Shown here in pieces: positions 1 to 5,586 of a stretch of 12,941 bases of DNA. The stretch lies in assembly GCA_964372855.1 (NCBI GenBank), contig CAYJRY010000034.1, positions 1-12,941 of the forward strand, given 5' to 3'. The notes beneath the pieces were generated by a model. It had not been told where the DNA came from. It saw only the letters and a program-made list of their open reading frames with translations, and made no database searches. Position numbers and translations under genes: made by a program. The DNA comes from JACOXT01 sp964372855 (GTDB lineage Bacteria > Patescibacteriota > Microgenomatia > Levybacterales > UBA12049). The first letter of the stretch is position 1, and every line of letters begins with the position of its first letter.

Positions 1-175
<175 letters not shown>

Positions 176-223
176 AATTTATTAATTCTTCTTCTCACTT
201 ATCAGAGAGTCAAGTCATAATTT

Positions 224-232
224 TGATATAAT
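224..232 (+). promoter_or_regulatory. Extended -10 box in front of 5S rRNA
   Basis: TGATATAAT at 224-232 is an extended -10 element (TGN plus a perfect TATAAT). Seven bases downstream of the hexamer is 239, the second base of the mature 5S gene. No good -35 box is seen. The same nine bases recur at 376-384 before hicB. It may give the 5S gene a separate transcript besides read-through from 23S, although the processing site could also simply be AT-rich. Confidence 0.5.
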
Positions 233-237
233 TGTTT

Positions 238-356
238 TGCTGGTCTTTAGAGCGAGCTGGAACTACCTGATCCCATTCCGAACTCAGAAGTAAAACGGCT
301 CAGCGCCTACGATACTTCCGCCTTACGGTGTGAGGGACAATAGGTCAAGGCCAGCA
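238..356 (+). rRNA. rrf: 5S ribosomal RNA
   Basis: This is a complete 119-base 5S rRNA. The ends pair as helix I (TGCTGGTCT at 238-246 with AGGCCAGCA at 348-356). The conserved core CCCATTCCGAACTCAGAAG lies at about 273-291, and AAAACGGCTCAGCGCC follows it. It sits about 60 bases behind the 23S gene, in the normal 23S-5S order. No tRNA gene is visible in the spacer. Confidence 0.95.
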
Positions 357-362
357 TTTTTT
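348..362 (+). terminator. Possible terminator at the end of 5S rRNA
   Basis: The 3' arm of 5S helix I is followed at once by six T residues (357-362). This could act as an intrinsic terminator for the rRNA operon, with helix I as the stem. The stem loops around the whole 5S molecule, so the call is tentative. Confidence 0.35.
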
Positions 363-375
363 ATGGAAAGACTTA

Positions 376-384
376 TGATATAAT
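376..384 (+). promoter_or_regulatory. Extended -10 promoter giving a leaderless hicB message
   Basis: TGATATAAT at 376-384 is followed by six bases and then ATG at 391. Transcription normally starts about seven bases after the -10 hexamer, so the predicted first base is the A of the start codon. No -35 match is visible. The spacing is identical to that at 6535-6547 and 11042-11030. Confidence 0.65.
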
Positions 385-390
385 ATTTTA

Positions 391-666
391 ATGAAAACAC
401 AAGTTTTAAATTATCGGATAATAGTAGAGAAAGAGAAATATGAAGACGGATCTTTGGTATATGTTGCCTATTGTCCATCGCTTGGGATTTCCGATTATGG
501 AGATACAGTGGAGGATGTTTTAGAAAGCATTAAAGATGGAATTGAATTGGCAATAGAAACATTGGCAAAAGAAGGGCAAGAAATTCCCGTCGATCATGTC
601 GAAGAGCAACTTATTACATCGGCAAAAATTGTTGTGCCATCTGGAGTAAAAATCTCTCTGGCTTAA
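391..666 (+). CDS. hicB: HicB-type antitoxin
   Basis: This 91-residue protein belongs to the HicB antitoxin family, which binds and blocks the HicA mRNA-interferase toxin. It shows the partial RNase H-like fold of HicB. The stretch around residues 18-36 (EDGSLVYVAYCPSLGISDYG) is the family hallmark, followed by the helix DTVEDVLESIKDGIELAIETL. No C-terminal ribbon-helix-helix or helix-turn-helix domain is seen, so DNA binding and self-repression cannot be inferred. The stop codon abuts the start codon of hicA, so the two are translated together. The order is antitoxin first. The start is chosen because the extended -10 box places the transcript start on this ATG, and no Shine-Dalgarno sequence is present. 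The pair stands directly behind the rRNA operon. Confidence 0.88.
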   Translation: MKTQVLNYRIIVEKEKYEDGSLVYVAYCPSLGISDYGDTVEDVLESIKDGIELAIETLAKEGQEIPVDHVEEQLITSAKIVVPSGVKISLA

Positions 667-891
667 ATGAGCAAATTACCTCGAAATGTAAAGGGAAAGC
701 AATTGATTGCTGCTTTAGAAAAGATAGGATTTAAAGTTGTTGGTAAAAGAGGTAGTCATTTCCGTCTTCGTCATAAAGATGGGAGATGGACTCAAATTGC
801 AGTGCATCCAAAACCGATTCCTCAAGGAACACTTAGAGCAATTCTTCGCCAAGCAGAAATCACTACAGAAGAATTATTAGATTTGGTTTAA
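667..891 (+). CDS. hicA: HicA-type mRNA interferase toxin
   Basis: This 74-residue protein is of the HicA (YcfA-like) toxin family, a small double-stranded-RNA-binding-fold ribonuclease that cleaves mRNA when its HicB partner is lost. The core reads from LPRNVKGKQLIAALEKIGF to the catalytic segment KRGSHFRLRH, with the family's invariant histidine at residue 31. The conserved VHPKPIPQGTLRAILRQA stretch follows at about residues 47-64. The length is normal for an intact toxin. The ATG directly follows the hicB stop with no gap and no ribosome-binding site, which points to translational coupling. No frameshift is seen, so the module is likely functional. Confidence 0.9.
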   Translation: MSKLPRNVKGKQLIAALEKIGFKVVGKRGSHFRLRHKDGRWTQIAVHPKPIPQGTLRAILRQAEITTEELLDLV

Positions 892-958
892 GTAAGAATT
901 AAAAACTAAAAATTAGGCACTAGCCGAACATATTTATAGAAAAATTAGACCATATTAA

Positions 959-1357
959 TTATTTGCGAGGATTTGATTTTTTTGTTGCAAAACTAGAAAG
1001 CTGGTAGCATGCATAAATACTGGGAAGAAGTATTAAGATCCCAAACCAATAATCTGAAGATGTTGGGGTGGGGACTATCTTAGACTTAAGAAGTGGATTA
1101 GCATCATACAGTGAAGGATATGCTAAAATAGCAACAAATTCGATGATTGAAGTTGCTATAAACATAATAAGCACAACGGCCCAAGCACTAGGTGATAAGG
1201 CTGATTTTTTGAAGCTATAGGAATAGGTTGCGATTAGTAAGAAAACCATAAGAATCATACTCACAAAATCAATAAAAGCAATTTCATATTGAATTGACCT
1301 AATGAGCGCAAGAATCAATATTACGAATAATATCCAAAAATAAATTTTCCACAACAT
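959..1357 (-). CDS. Small four-helix membrane protein, unknown function
   Basis: This 132-residue protein matches no family I recognise. Four hydrophobic segments are seen at about residues 4-20, 27-47, 56-79 and 104-121. The loop between the third and fourth (about 80-103, rich in proline, serine and threonine) is the longest. The C terminus is basic (ATKKSNPRK), so it is probably cytoplasmic. The gene is alone, converging on hicA and diverging from the S1-radA cluster. A TTGACA box lies upstream at 1393-1398, which supports expression. The size and layout would also fit a YidC-unrelated DUF membrane protein, but nothing in the sequence decides this. Confidence 0.6.
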   Translation of the reverse strand: MLWKIYFWILFVILILALIRSIQYEIAFIDFVSMILMVFLLIATYSYSFKKSALSPSAWAVVLIMFIATSIIEFVAILAYPSLYDANPLLKSKIVPTPTSSDYWFGILILLPSIYACYQLSSFATKKSNPRK

Positions 1358-1369
1358 ATATTATATATA

Positions 1370-1398
1370 ATTAATTCATAAATCTTAATCGATGTCAA
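1370..1398 (-). promoter_or_regulatory. Promoter of the small membrane protein gene
   Basis: On the minus strand a perfect TTGACA (1398-1393) is followed after 17 bases by ATTAAT (1375-1370). The predicted start at about 1363 leaves a leader of only about five bases before the ATG at 1357. The -10 is weak and lacks the TG extension seen at other promoters here. The very AT-rich stretch 1358-1375 offers other possible -10 boxes. Confidence 0.45.
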
Positions 1399-1440
1399 TT
1401 GTAGGTTATTAAAAATTAGATGGTGTTTATTTTTGTTATG

Positions 1441-1449
1441 TGGTATACT
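1441..1449 (+). promoter_or_regulatory. Extended -10 promoter of the S1-radA-PIN cluster
   Basis: TGGTATACT at 1441-1449 is an extended -10 element. A start near 1456 would give a leader of about 76 bases that contains the heptamer repeat at 1484-1518. No -35 match is seen at the right distance. Confidence 0.5.
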
Positions 1450-1483
1450 TAGTTACTTCTTAAAAGAAAGGCGGAAGTTTTGA

Positions 1484-1518
1484 AATATCAAAAATCAAAT
1501 ATCAAATAACAAAAATAA
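1484..1518 (+). repeat. Degenerate seven-base tandem repeat in the leader
   Basis: Five seven-base units run head to tail: AATATCA, AAAATCA, AATATCA, AATAACA, AAAATAA. The array fills the leader between the promoter and the S1 gene start. The same seven-base period, with different sequences, is found at 2576-2640 and 8012-8046. Confidence 0.7.
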
Positions 1519-1531
1519 GAATGCGACATCA

Positions 1532-2578
1532 ATGGCGGAGTTGATGGGTAAGACCCAGTCAACAATTGTTGCTCCAAAAAAAGGAGATGTTCTTACGGGC
1601 ACCATCACCAAGTTGACTTCATCCGAAATAATTGTTGATATAAACGCCAAAACAGAGGCTGTAGTTTTGGAAAAAGACAAAGATATACTCAGAAAAATTT
1701 TGTCATCTTACAAAATAGGAGATAAAGTGCAAGTTCAAGTCTTAAACCCTGAGTCAGATTTTGGATATCCTGTTGTTTCGATGCGCCGATCAATTGACAA
1801 TATTGTTTGGGAAAAGCTTACGTCTTTACAAAAAAGCCAGGAACCAGTTGATGTAAGAATTGATCAGGGGACAAAAGGTGGATTTTTAGTTTCAACTCTT
1901 GATGGTATTTCAGGATTTCTTCCAAATTCCCATACCTCAAGTATTGATAACCCCCAAAATCTAACAGGTAAAAAAATTAAAGTTGTTGTTTTAGAATTAA
2001 ACAGAAATTTACATAAAATTATTTTCTCTCAAAAACAGGTAGTTGGATTGGCTGACTTTCAGAAGTTAATTAAGGATATAAAGACTGGTCAAAAAATTGA
2101 CTCGATTGTATCAAATGTGACTCCTTTTGGAGTCTTTCTTTCTATACCTCTTGATAATGAAAAAGTAGTTGAGGGGTTTGTACATATCTCAGAAGTTTCT
2201 TGGGAAAACGTAGATAATTTAGCTAATAAATTCAAAATAGGAGACAAAATAGAAGGTGTTGTTTTGGGGTTTGATAAAGAAAGCAGAAGAATTAACCTGT
2301 CAATTAAAAGACTTCAAAAAGATCCATATGAAGCAAAACTTCAAGAATTTCAGGTTGATAGAAAATTAACTGGTAAAGTAACTAAGGTCTCATCATCTGG
2401 GATATTGATAGATTTAGGTAACACTATAACTGGATTCATTAAAAAAGATAAGGTTCCTCCAAATGTTAAATATAAAGAAGGAGAGGAGATTGAGGCTTTG
2501 GTAGCAGGAGTTGATAAAAAAAGACATAGAGTTGATTTGGTGCCTGTTTTGAAAGCAAAACCCATTGGATACCGCTAG
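1532..2578 (+). CDS. rpsA: Ribosomal protein S1-like RNA-binding protein (four S1 domains)
   Basis: This 348-residue protein has four OB-fold S1 domains, at about residues 17-86, 104-170, 186-260 and 276-340. The third is the most canonical (SNVTPFGVFLSI, then GFVHISEVSW, then VVLGFDKESRRINLSIKRL), the hallmark of bS1 domains that bind single-stranded RNA. The first matches bS1 domain 1 (TKLTSSEIIVDINAKTEAVV), the domain that normally docks on the ribosome. E. coli S1 has six domains, so four is a short form as in many other bacteria. It likely helps recruit messages to the 30S subunit, which would matter where Shine-Dalgarno sequences are rare. No Shine-Dalgarno site precedes the ATG, and an in-frame ATG at 1544 is an alternative start. 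RadA follows 66 bases downstream. Confidence 0.85.
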   Translation: MAELMGKTQSTIVAPKKGDVLTGTITKLTSSEIIVDINAKTEAVVLEKDKDILRKILSSYKIGDKVQVQVLNPESDFGYPVVSMRRSIDNIVWEKLTSLQKSQEPVDVRIDQGTKGGFLVSTLDGISGFLPNSHTSSIDNPQNLTGKKIKVVVLELNRNLHKIIFSQKQVVGLADFQKLIKDIKTGQKIDSIVSNVTPFGVFLSIPLDNEKVVEGFVHISEVSWENVDNLANKFKIGDKIEGVVLGFDKESRRINLSIKRLQKDPYEAKLQEFQVDRKLTGKVTKVSSSGILIDLGNTITGFIKKDKVPPNVKYKEGEEIEALVAGVDKKRHRVDLVPVLKAKPIGYR

Positions 2579-2642
2579 CGTTTAGCAGCTAGCGTCTAGC
2601 GTTCAGTTTTAACTAGACGCTGAACGCTGATTACTAAACGCT
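2576..2642 (+). repeat. Heptamer repeat and multi-stem hairpin between S1 and radA
   Basis: Seven-base units TAGCGTT, TAGCAGC, TAGCGTC, TAGCGTT (2576-2603) are mirrored by CTAGACG, CTGAACG, CTGATTA, CTAAACG (2613-2640). This makes three perfect nine-base inverted pairs: AGCGTTTAG 2577-2585 with 2634-2642, AGCGTCTAG 2591-2599 with 2613-2621, and AGCGTTCAG 2598-2606 with 2620-2628. The last two overlap and exclude each other. The outer stem ends two bases before the radA start codon and its left arm overlaps the S1 stop codon. Confidence 0.75.
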
Positions 2643-2644
2643 TT

Positions 2645-4120
2645 ATGAAAAGCAAAGTTTCGTTCGTTTGTCAGGAATGCGGATATGAATCTCCTGAGTG
2701 GTTAGGGAAATGTCCCGAGTGCGGAGTTTGGAATTCACTTCGTGAAATCTACATTTCCAAGTCAACGCCTGTCTCTCTTTCGACGCGTCAGACGCGGCTT
2801 CGGTCGCATGAGAGTTCCTCTCCCAAGAGATTAGATGAAATAAAATCTGAAGAAAAACAGAGATTGAAAACCTCATTTTCAGAGTTTGATAATGTATTGG
2901 GCGGAGGGATTGTTAAAGGAAGCGTTATTTTACTAGCCGGTGATCCGGGAGTTGGAAAGTCGACTTTGTTATTACAAATTGCTATAAATTTAGCGGGCTC
3001 ACCCCATCCACTCGACGACTCTTCAAAGCCTAGCGGAAACACTCGAAAAGCTTATGAAAACGCATCCGCGTCGCCTGCTGTAGCGCGTTCAAATCACGGT
3101 TATAAAGAAACGGTGAAGAGGTCATCTCGTGGAGAGGTTCGCCCTGTATTATACATAAGCGGTGAGGAATCCGAGGATCAGATTAAGTTGAGAGCAGAAA
3201 GAATAAAAAAGGATTCAAACACTTCGAAAAACCTCCTGGTTTTGTCCTCATCAAATACAGACAATAATTGCGATATTATTCAAAATATCAAACCTCAACT
3301 TGCGATTATAGACTCAATTCAGACAATGGAGTCTGAAAATCTGGCAGGAATTTCAGGTTCGGTTGGACAAATCAGATATAGCGCTTTTCAATTTATAAAA
3401 CTTGCCAAAACCTTAAATATTCCAATTATAATAGTTGGTCATGTTACAAAGGAGGGGATGGTTGCTGGGCCTATGGTTCTGTCACATATGGTTGATACAG
3501 TACTTTTTCTGGAAGGAGAAAAACTCACTACGACTCGGATATTAAGGAGTTTTAAAAATAGATTTGGTAGCGTAGATGAAGTTGGTATTTTTACTCTTTC
3601 AGGAAAAGGACTAGAAGAGTCAAAAAATCCCGAACAATTTTTTTTAACAAAAAACATTGACTCTAATGTTACAGGGAGTATAATATCTGTCGCAATGGAA
3701 GGGTCACGCGCGATACTAATTGAGATTCAAGCTTTGGTTTTACCATCAAAACTTCCTATACCTCGTCGAGTAGTGCAAGGAATAGATTACAAACGCCTTG
3801 AGCTTTTAATTGCAGTGATTCAAAAGTTATTGTTCATCCCGCTTTCCGGAATGGATATTTTTATCAACGTCGCAGGAGGCATAAAATTGAAAGATCCAGG
3901 AATTGACCTGGCTGTGTGTTTGGCAATTATTTCAAGTTTTAAAAATAAATCAGTATCTGAAAAAGTAGCAATATCTGAAATTGGACTTTTGGGAGAGTTA
4001 AGAAGCGTTAGCTTTCTTCACAAAAGAATTAATGAGGCGAAAAAATTAGGATTTAGGGATATAATAAGTAGGCCTCCAGTTTTGACACTAAAAGATGCAG
4101 TAAAGCTTGTAATTAAATGA
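2645..4120 (+). CDS. radA: RadA recombination and repair ATPase with translated repeat inserts
   Basis: RadA (Sms) is a RecA-like, ring-forming ATPase that drives branch migration in recombinational repair. In order it has a four-cysteine zinc finger (C9, C12, C23, C26), a Walker A motif GDPGVGKST at 99-107, a Walker B stretch LAIIDSIQT at 219-227, the RadA-specific KNRFG motif at 304-308, and a C-terminal Lon-protease-like domain from about 340 to 491. At 491 residues it is longer than the usual roughly 450-460. The excess is explained by about 49 extra residues (about 117-166) between Walker A's helix and the core strand VLYISGEES, and by a repeat-derived linker at about 41-60. The core motifs are intact, so activity is plausible. 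The start fits the zinc finger. A hairpin ends two bases upstream, and the stop codon overlaps the next start. Confidence 0.95.
   Translation: MKSKVSFVCQECGYESPEWLGKCPECGVWNSLREIYISKSTPVSLSTRQTRLRSHESSSPKRLDEIKSEEKQRLKTSFSEFDNVLGGGIVKGSVILLAGDPGVGKSTLLLQIAINLAGSPHPLDDSSKPSGNTRKAYENASASPAVARSNHGYKETVKRSSRGEVRPVLYISGEESEDQIKLRAERIKKDSNTSKNLLVLSSSNTDNNCDIIQNIKPQLAIIDSIQTMESENLAGISGSVGQIRYSAFQFIKLAKTLNIPIIIVGHVTKEGMVAGPMVLSHMVDTVLFLEGEKLTTTRILRSFKNRFGSVDEVGIFTLSGKGLEESKNPEQFFLTKNIDSNVTGSIISVAMEGSRAILIEIQALVLPSKLPIPRRVVQGIDYKRLELLIAVIQKLLFIPLSGMDIFINVAGGIKLKDPGIDLAVCLAIISSFKNKSVSEKVAISEIGLLGELRSVSFLHKRINEAKKLGFRDIISRPPVLTLKDAVKLVIK
2771..2808 (+). repeat. Dispersed GC-rich repeat, copy A (in the radA linker)
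   Basis: These 38 bases match 7862-7899 at 34 positions, in the same orientation. They are translated within the linker between the zinc finger and the ATPase core as PVSLSTRQTRLRS. The composition is much richer in GC than the flanking radA sequence. Confidence 0.75.
2993..3145 (+). other. GC-rich in-frame insertion inside radA
   Basis: About 150 bases, visibly GC-richer than their surroundings, encode residues about 117-166 of RadA. This is a low-complexity segment rich in S, P, R and K, placed between two strands that are adjacent in ordinary RadA proteins. Frame is kept and no stop is introduced. Boundaries are estimated from where the RadA family sequence stops and resumes (INLA, then VLYISGEES). 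Confidence 0.65.
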
Positions 4121-4875
4121 AGAAAACACGAGAGATAACCAAAAACGAGTCAAGTAATAAGCAAGTAAGATTCCCGAAGCGTATAATTAATGTTTTGGCG
4201 GATGAGGTAGCAAAAACAATCGTCAAAAGACTTCCAGGTCTTATACCTCATCAACGAACCAAAAATAACCATAAGAAAAGATCAATAGACAACCCAATAT
4301 TTCTTGATACATCAGCTATTATAGACGGAAGAATATTTGACGTTGCAAATCTCGGTGTATTTTCAGGGACGTTTGTAATTTTAGATAAAATATTGCTTGA
4401 GTTAAAACATATCGCTGACTCAAAAGATTTGGTAAAAAGGGTTAGGGGTAGAAAAGGACTTGAGCTTCTAGATTCTCTAAAAAAAGCAAAAAGAAATAAA
4501 GTTATAGTTTTGCCTACTAATGGAGATGATAAAGAAGTTGATGAGAGGCTTATTGAAGTGACAAAACACCAAAAAGGAAGAATCGCAACGTGTGATTATA
4601 ATTTAGAGAAAAAGGCAAGTATTAGTGGAGTTTTGGCAATAAACATCAATACCTTAGCTAATGTTTTAAAGATAACCGCTGTTCCGGGGGAAGCATTGCA
4701 TATAAGTATTTTGCATAAAGGTAAGGAACCTAATCAAGGAGTTGGATATCTGGATGATGGAACAATGATTGTAGTTGAGAATGCAAGCATGGATTTGGGA
4801 AAAGCTATAGATGTAGTTGTGTCTCGTGTTATTCAAACAACAGCAGGAAGAATATTATTTGCCAAAAAAATATAG
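4117..4875 (+). CDS. PIN-TRAM domain protein (YacL-like, without membrane anchor)
   Basis: This 252-residue protein joins a basic N-terminal region (1-60) to a PIN domain (about 61-180) and a TRAM domain (about 185-250). PIN domains are metal-dependent nucleases, and the expected acidic residues are present: D64 and D70 in FLDTSAIIDGR, E95, D142 and D160 in ATCDYNLEKKA. The TRAM part (GEALHISILHKGKEPNQGVGYLDDGTMIVVENA) is an RNA-binding OB-like fold. The combination is that of YacL, but Bacillus YacL begins with membrane helices and this one does not; it has a lysine- and arginine-rich head instead. The start overlaps the radA stop (ATGA), so translation is coupled. Known YacL and RadA genes are neighbours in Firmicutes, which supports the pairing. 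RNA cleavage is inferred from the family only. Confidence 0.88.
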   Translation: MKKTREITKNESSNKQVRFPKRIINVLADEVAKTIVKRLPGLIPHQRTKNNHKKRSIDNPIFLDTSAIIDGRIFDVANLGVFSGTFVILDKILLELKHIADSKDLVKRVRGRKGLELLDSLKKAKRNKVIVLPTNGDDKEVDERLIEVTKHQKGRIATCDYNLEKKASISGVLAININTLANVLKITAVPGEALHISILHKGKEPNQGVGYLDDGTMIVVENASMDLGKAIDVVVSRVIQTTAGRILFAKKI

Positions 4876-4889
4876 AGCAATATAATTTT

Positions 4890-5010
4890 ATCCAGCACCT
4901 TTTAAAACCCCGCAGCGTGCTTTGTGGGTTAGCATCGTTATTTTTTCGCGTGAGTCAATCCCGCACCTATTCGGTGCGGGATCAATATTCCACGAAAAAA
5001 GGTGCTGGAT
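4890..5010. repeat. Nested inverted repeat, structured RNA or MITE-like element
   Basis: A perfect 14-base inverted repeat (4890-4903 with 4997-5010) encloses about 93 bases. Inside lies a perfect ten-base hairpin (4958-4967 with 4973-4982, loop TATTC) and a smaller bulged hairpin (4906-4914 with 4923-4930). The outer ten bases ATCCAGCACC and the inner ATCCCGCACC differ at one base only, and their partners differ at the matching base (T against G), so pairing is kept in both. It follows the PIN-TRAM stop by 14 bases. No target-site duplication is obvious. It could be a structured RNA, a MITE-type element, or a terminator complex for the upstream cluster. Confidence 0.65.
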
Positions 5011-5024
5011 TTATAGTCTGAAAA

Positions 5025-5057
5025 GAGATAGGAATCCCTGCCCAAGACTCCTATCTC
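5025..5057. other. Hairpin-forming inverted repeat
   Basis: GAGATAGGA (5025-5033) pairs perfectly with TCCTATCTC (5049-5057) around a 15-base loop. No T-tract follows on either strand, so it is not a classical terminator. Between it and the next promoter (5058-5138) nothing else is seen except AT-rich sequence. Confidence 0.5.
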
Positions 5058-5138
5058 ATTACAAAATATAAAAGAGATCTTATTAAAATATCTTACTAGT
5101 TCAATAAAAACTGATAAATTTAGCTTCACCCATTTTTC

Positions 5139-5167
5139 TTGACAAGATCTTCTGTTTTTGATATGCA
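5139..5167 (+). promoter_or_regulatory. Promoter for a candidate small RNA
   Basis: A perfect TTGACA (5139-5144) is followed after exactly 17 bases by TATGCA (5162-5167), preceded by TG as in the other extended -10 boxes here. The hexamer itself is weak (TAT matches, the rest does not). The predicted transcript start is at 5172-5174. Confidence 0.45.
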
Positions 5168-5173
5168 TTAAAT

Positions 5174-5279
5174 GGCACTTAGTTTTATCCTGCCTGAAAA
5201 ACTAATTGTCGATTTTTCAAGAGCATTGCTTTTCGTACCTGAAATTATTATTTGTGTAACGAAAGCGATGCTCTTTTAT
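5174..5279 (+). ncRNA. Candidate small RNA of about 105 bases ending in a long hairpin
   Basis: Between the promoter at 5139-5167 and a T-tract at 5274-5277 the sequence folds into two hairpins. The first is an eight-base perfect stem (5179-5186 with 5198-5205). The second is a long stem of about 20 bases (5219-5238 with 5256-5275), broken by only a T-C difference and shifted T residues. The final U-rich end fits intrinsic termination. A 36-codon reading frame (5172-5282) spans it but half of it is the hairpin, so a protein is unlikely. The same hairpin could also serve as a terminator for the opposing gene at 5284-5430. No RNA family is recognised. Confidence 0.4.
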
Positions 5280-5283
5280 TGAA

Positions 5284-5430
5284 CTATAAAAGAGCAACGG
5301 GAATCCGCAATCCTTTTTCCATTAGTTTTTTGAATTGTTCACGACCTAGTTTAATTAGCATCTCCCTTTTATATCTTGTAACCGTAGTTAGATTATCTCT
5401 TCTTTTATTTTTAAAAAGCCAAAGTGTCAT
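5284..5430 (-). CDS. Small basic protein of 48 residues, unknown function
   Basis: This short gene encodes MTLWLFKNKRRDNLTTVTRY (first 20 residues), followed by a helix-like KREMLIKLGREQFKKLMEKG and the tail LRIPVALL. The protein is strongly basic, with regular spacing of L, K and E that suggests one or two amphipathic helices. I recall similar KLGREQFKKL...IPVALL tails on small proteins in related CPR genomes, but cannot name a family. A very good promoter (TTGACT, 17 bases, TAGAAT with TG extension) places the transcript start three bases before the ATG, so the message is almost leaderless. The gene stands alone in the gene-poor stretch, with palindromes just upstream of its -35 box and a long hairpin after its stop. 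DNA or RNA binding would fit the charge, but this is inference. Confidence 0.6.
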   Translation of the reverse strand: MTLWLFKNKRRDNLTTVTRYKREMLIKLGREQFKKLMEKGLRIPVALL

Positions 5431-5439
5431 AACAAAACA

Positions 5440-5468
5440 ATTCTATCATATGTTGTCAAGAGAGTCAA
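5440..5468 (-). promoter_or_regulatory. Promoter of the 48-residue gene
   Basis: Minus strand: TTGACT (5468-5463), 17 bases, TAGAAT (5445-5440), with TG one base before the -10 hexamer. The seventh base after the hexamer is a G at 5433, giving a three-base leader. This is one of the best-scoring promoters in the window by eye. Confidence 0.7.
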
Positions 5469-5506
5469 TCCTATAGAAATTTATAGGATATTTTTCGTAT
5501 ATCCTA
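5468..5506. repeat. Overlapping palindromes beside the promoter, possible operator
   Basis: ATCCTATA (5468-5475) pairs with TATAGGAT (5482-5489), and TAGGATAT (5484-5491) pairs with ATATCCTA (5499-5506). Three half-sites of one ATCCTA-type motif thus alternate in direction. The first half-site touches the -35 box of the 48-residue gene, a usual place for a repressor or activator to bind. The stems are also possible RNA hairpins in the 3' region of the glycosyltransferase message. Confidence 0.5.
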
Positions 5507-5565
5507 GAGTAAATATATATTTAATTAGATTGATTTATCAATATAAAGAATGTTGTATAAAAAAA

Positions 5566-5574
5566 TGTGGATAA
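5566..5574 (-). promoter_or_regulatory. Single consensus DnaA box
   Basis: TGTGGATAA at 5566-5574 is the exact complement of the DnaA box TTATCCACA. It lies beside an AT-rich run (about 5505-5565). Only one box is seen in the window, which is not enough to call an origin. Confidence 0.35.
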
Positions 5575-5586
5575 CTTGAGGAAAAA

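Noticed and set aside
2643..3042. Minus-strand frames opposite radA
   Set aside because: They are antisense to conserved RadA motifs; one includes the translated dispersed repeat, which only reflects the repeat's second strand.
5172..5282. A 36-codon frame (MALSFILPEK...) after the promoter at 5139
   Set aside because: Its second half is the arm, loop and arm of the terminator-like hairpin; a small RNA is the simpler reading.
5252..5476. A 74-codon frame on the plus strand in the gene-poor stretch
   Set aside because: It begins inside the long hairpin and runs antisense to the 48-residue gene and its promoter; the composition looks non-coding.
4876..5586. CRISPR array, tRNA or tmRNA in the gene-poor stretch
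   Set aside because: No regularly spaced direct repeats, no tRNA cloverleaf and no tmRNA or RNase P hallmark sequences were seen.
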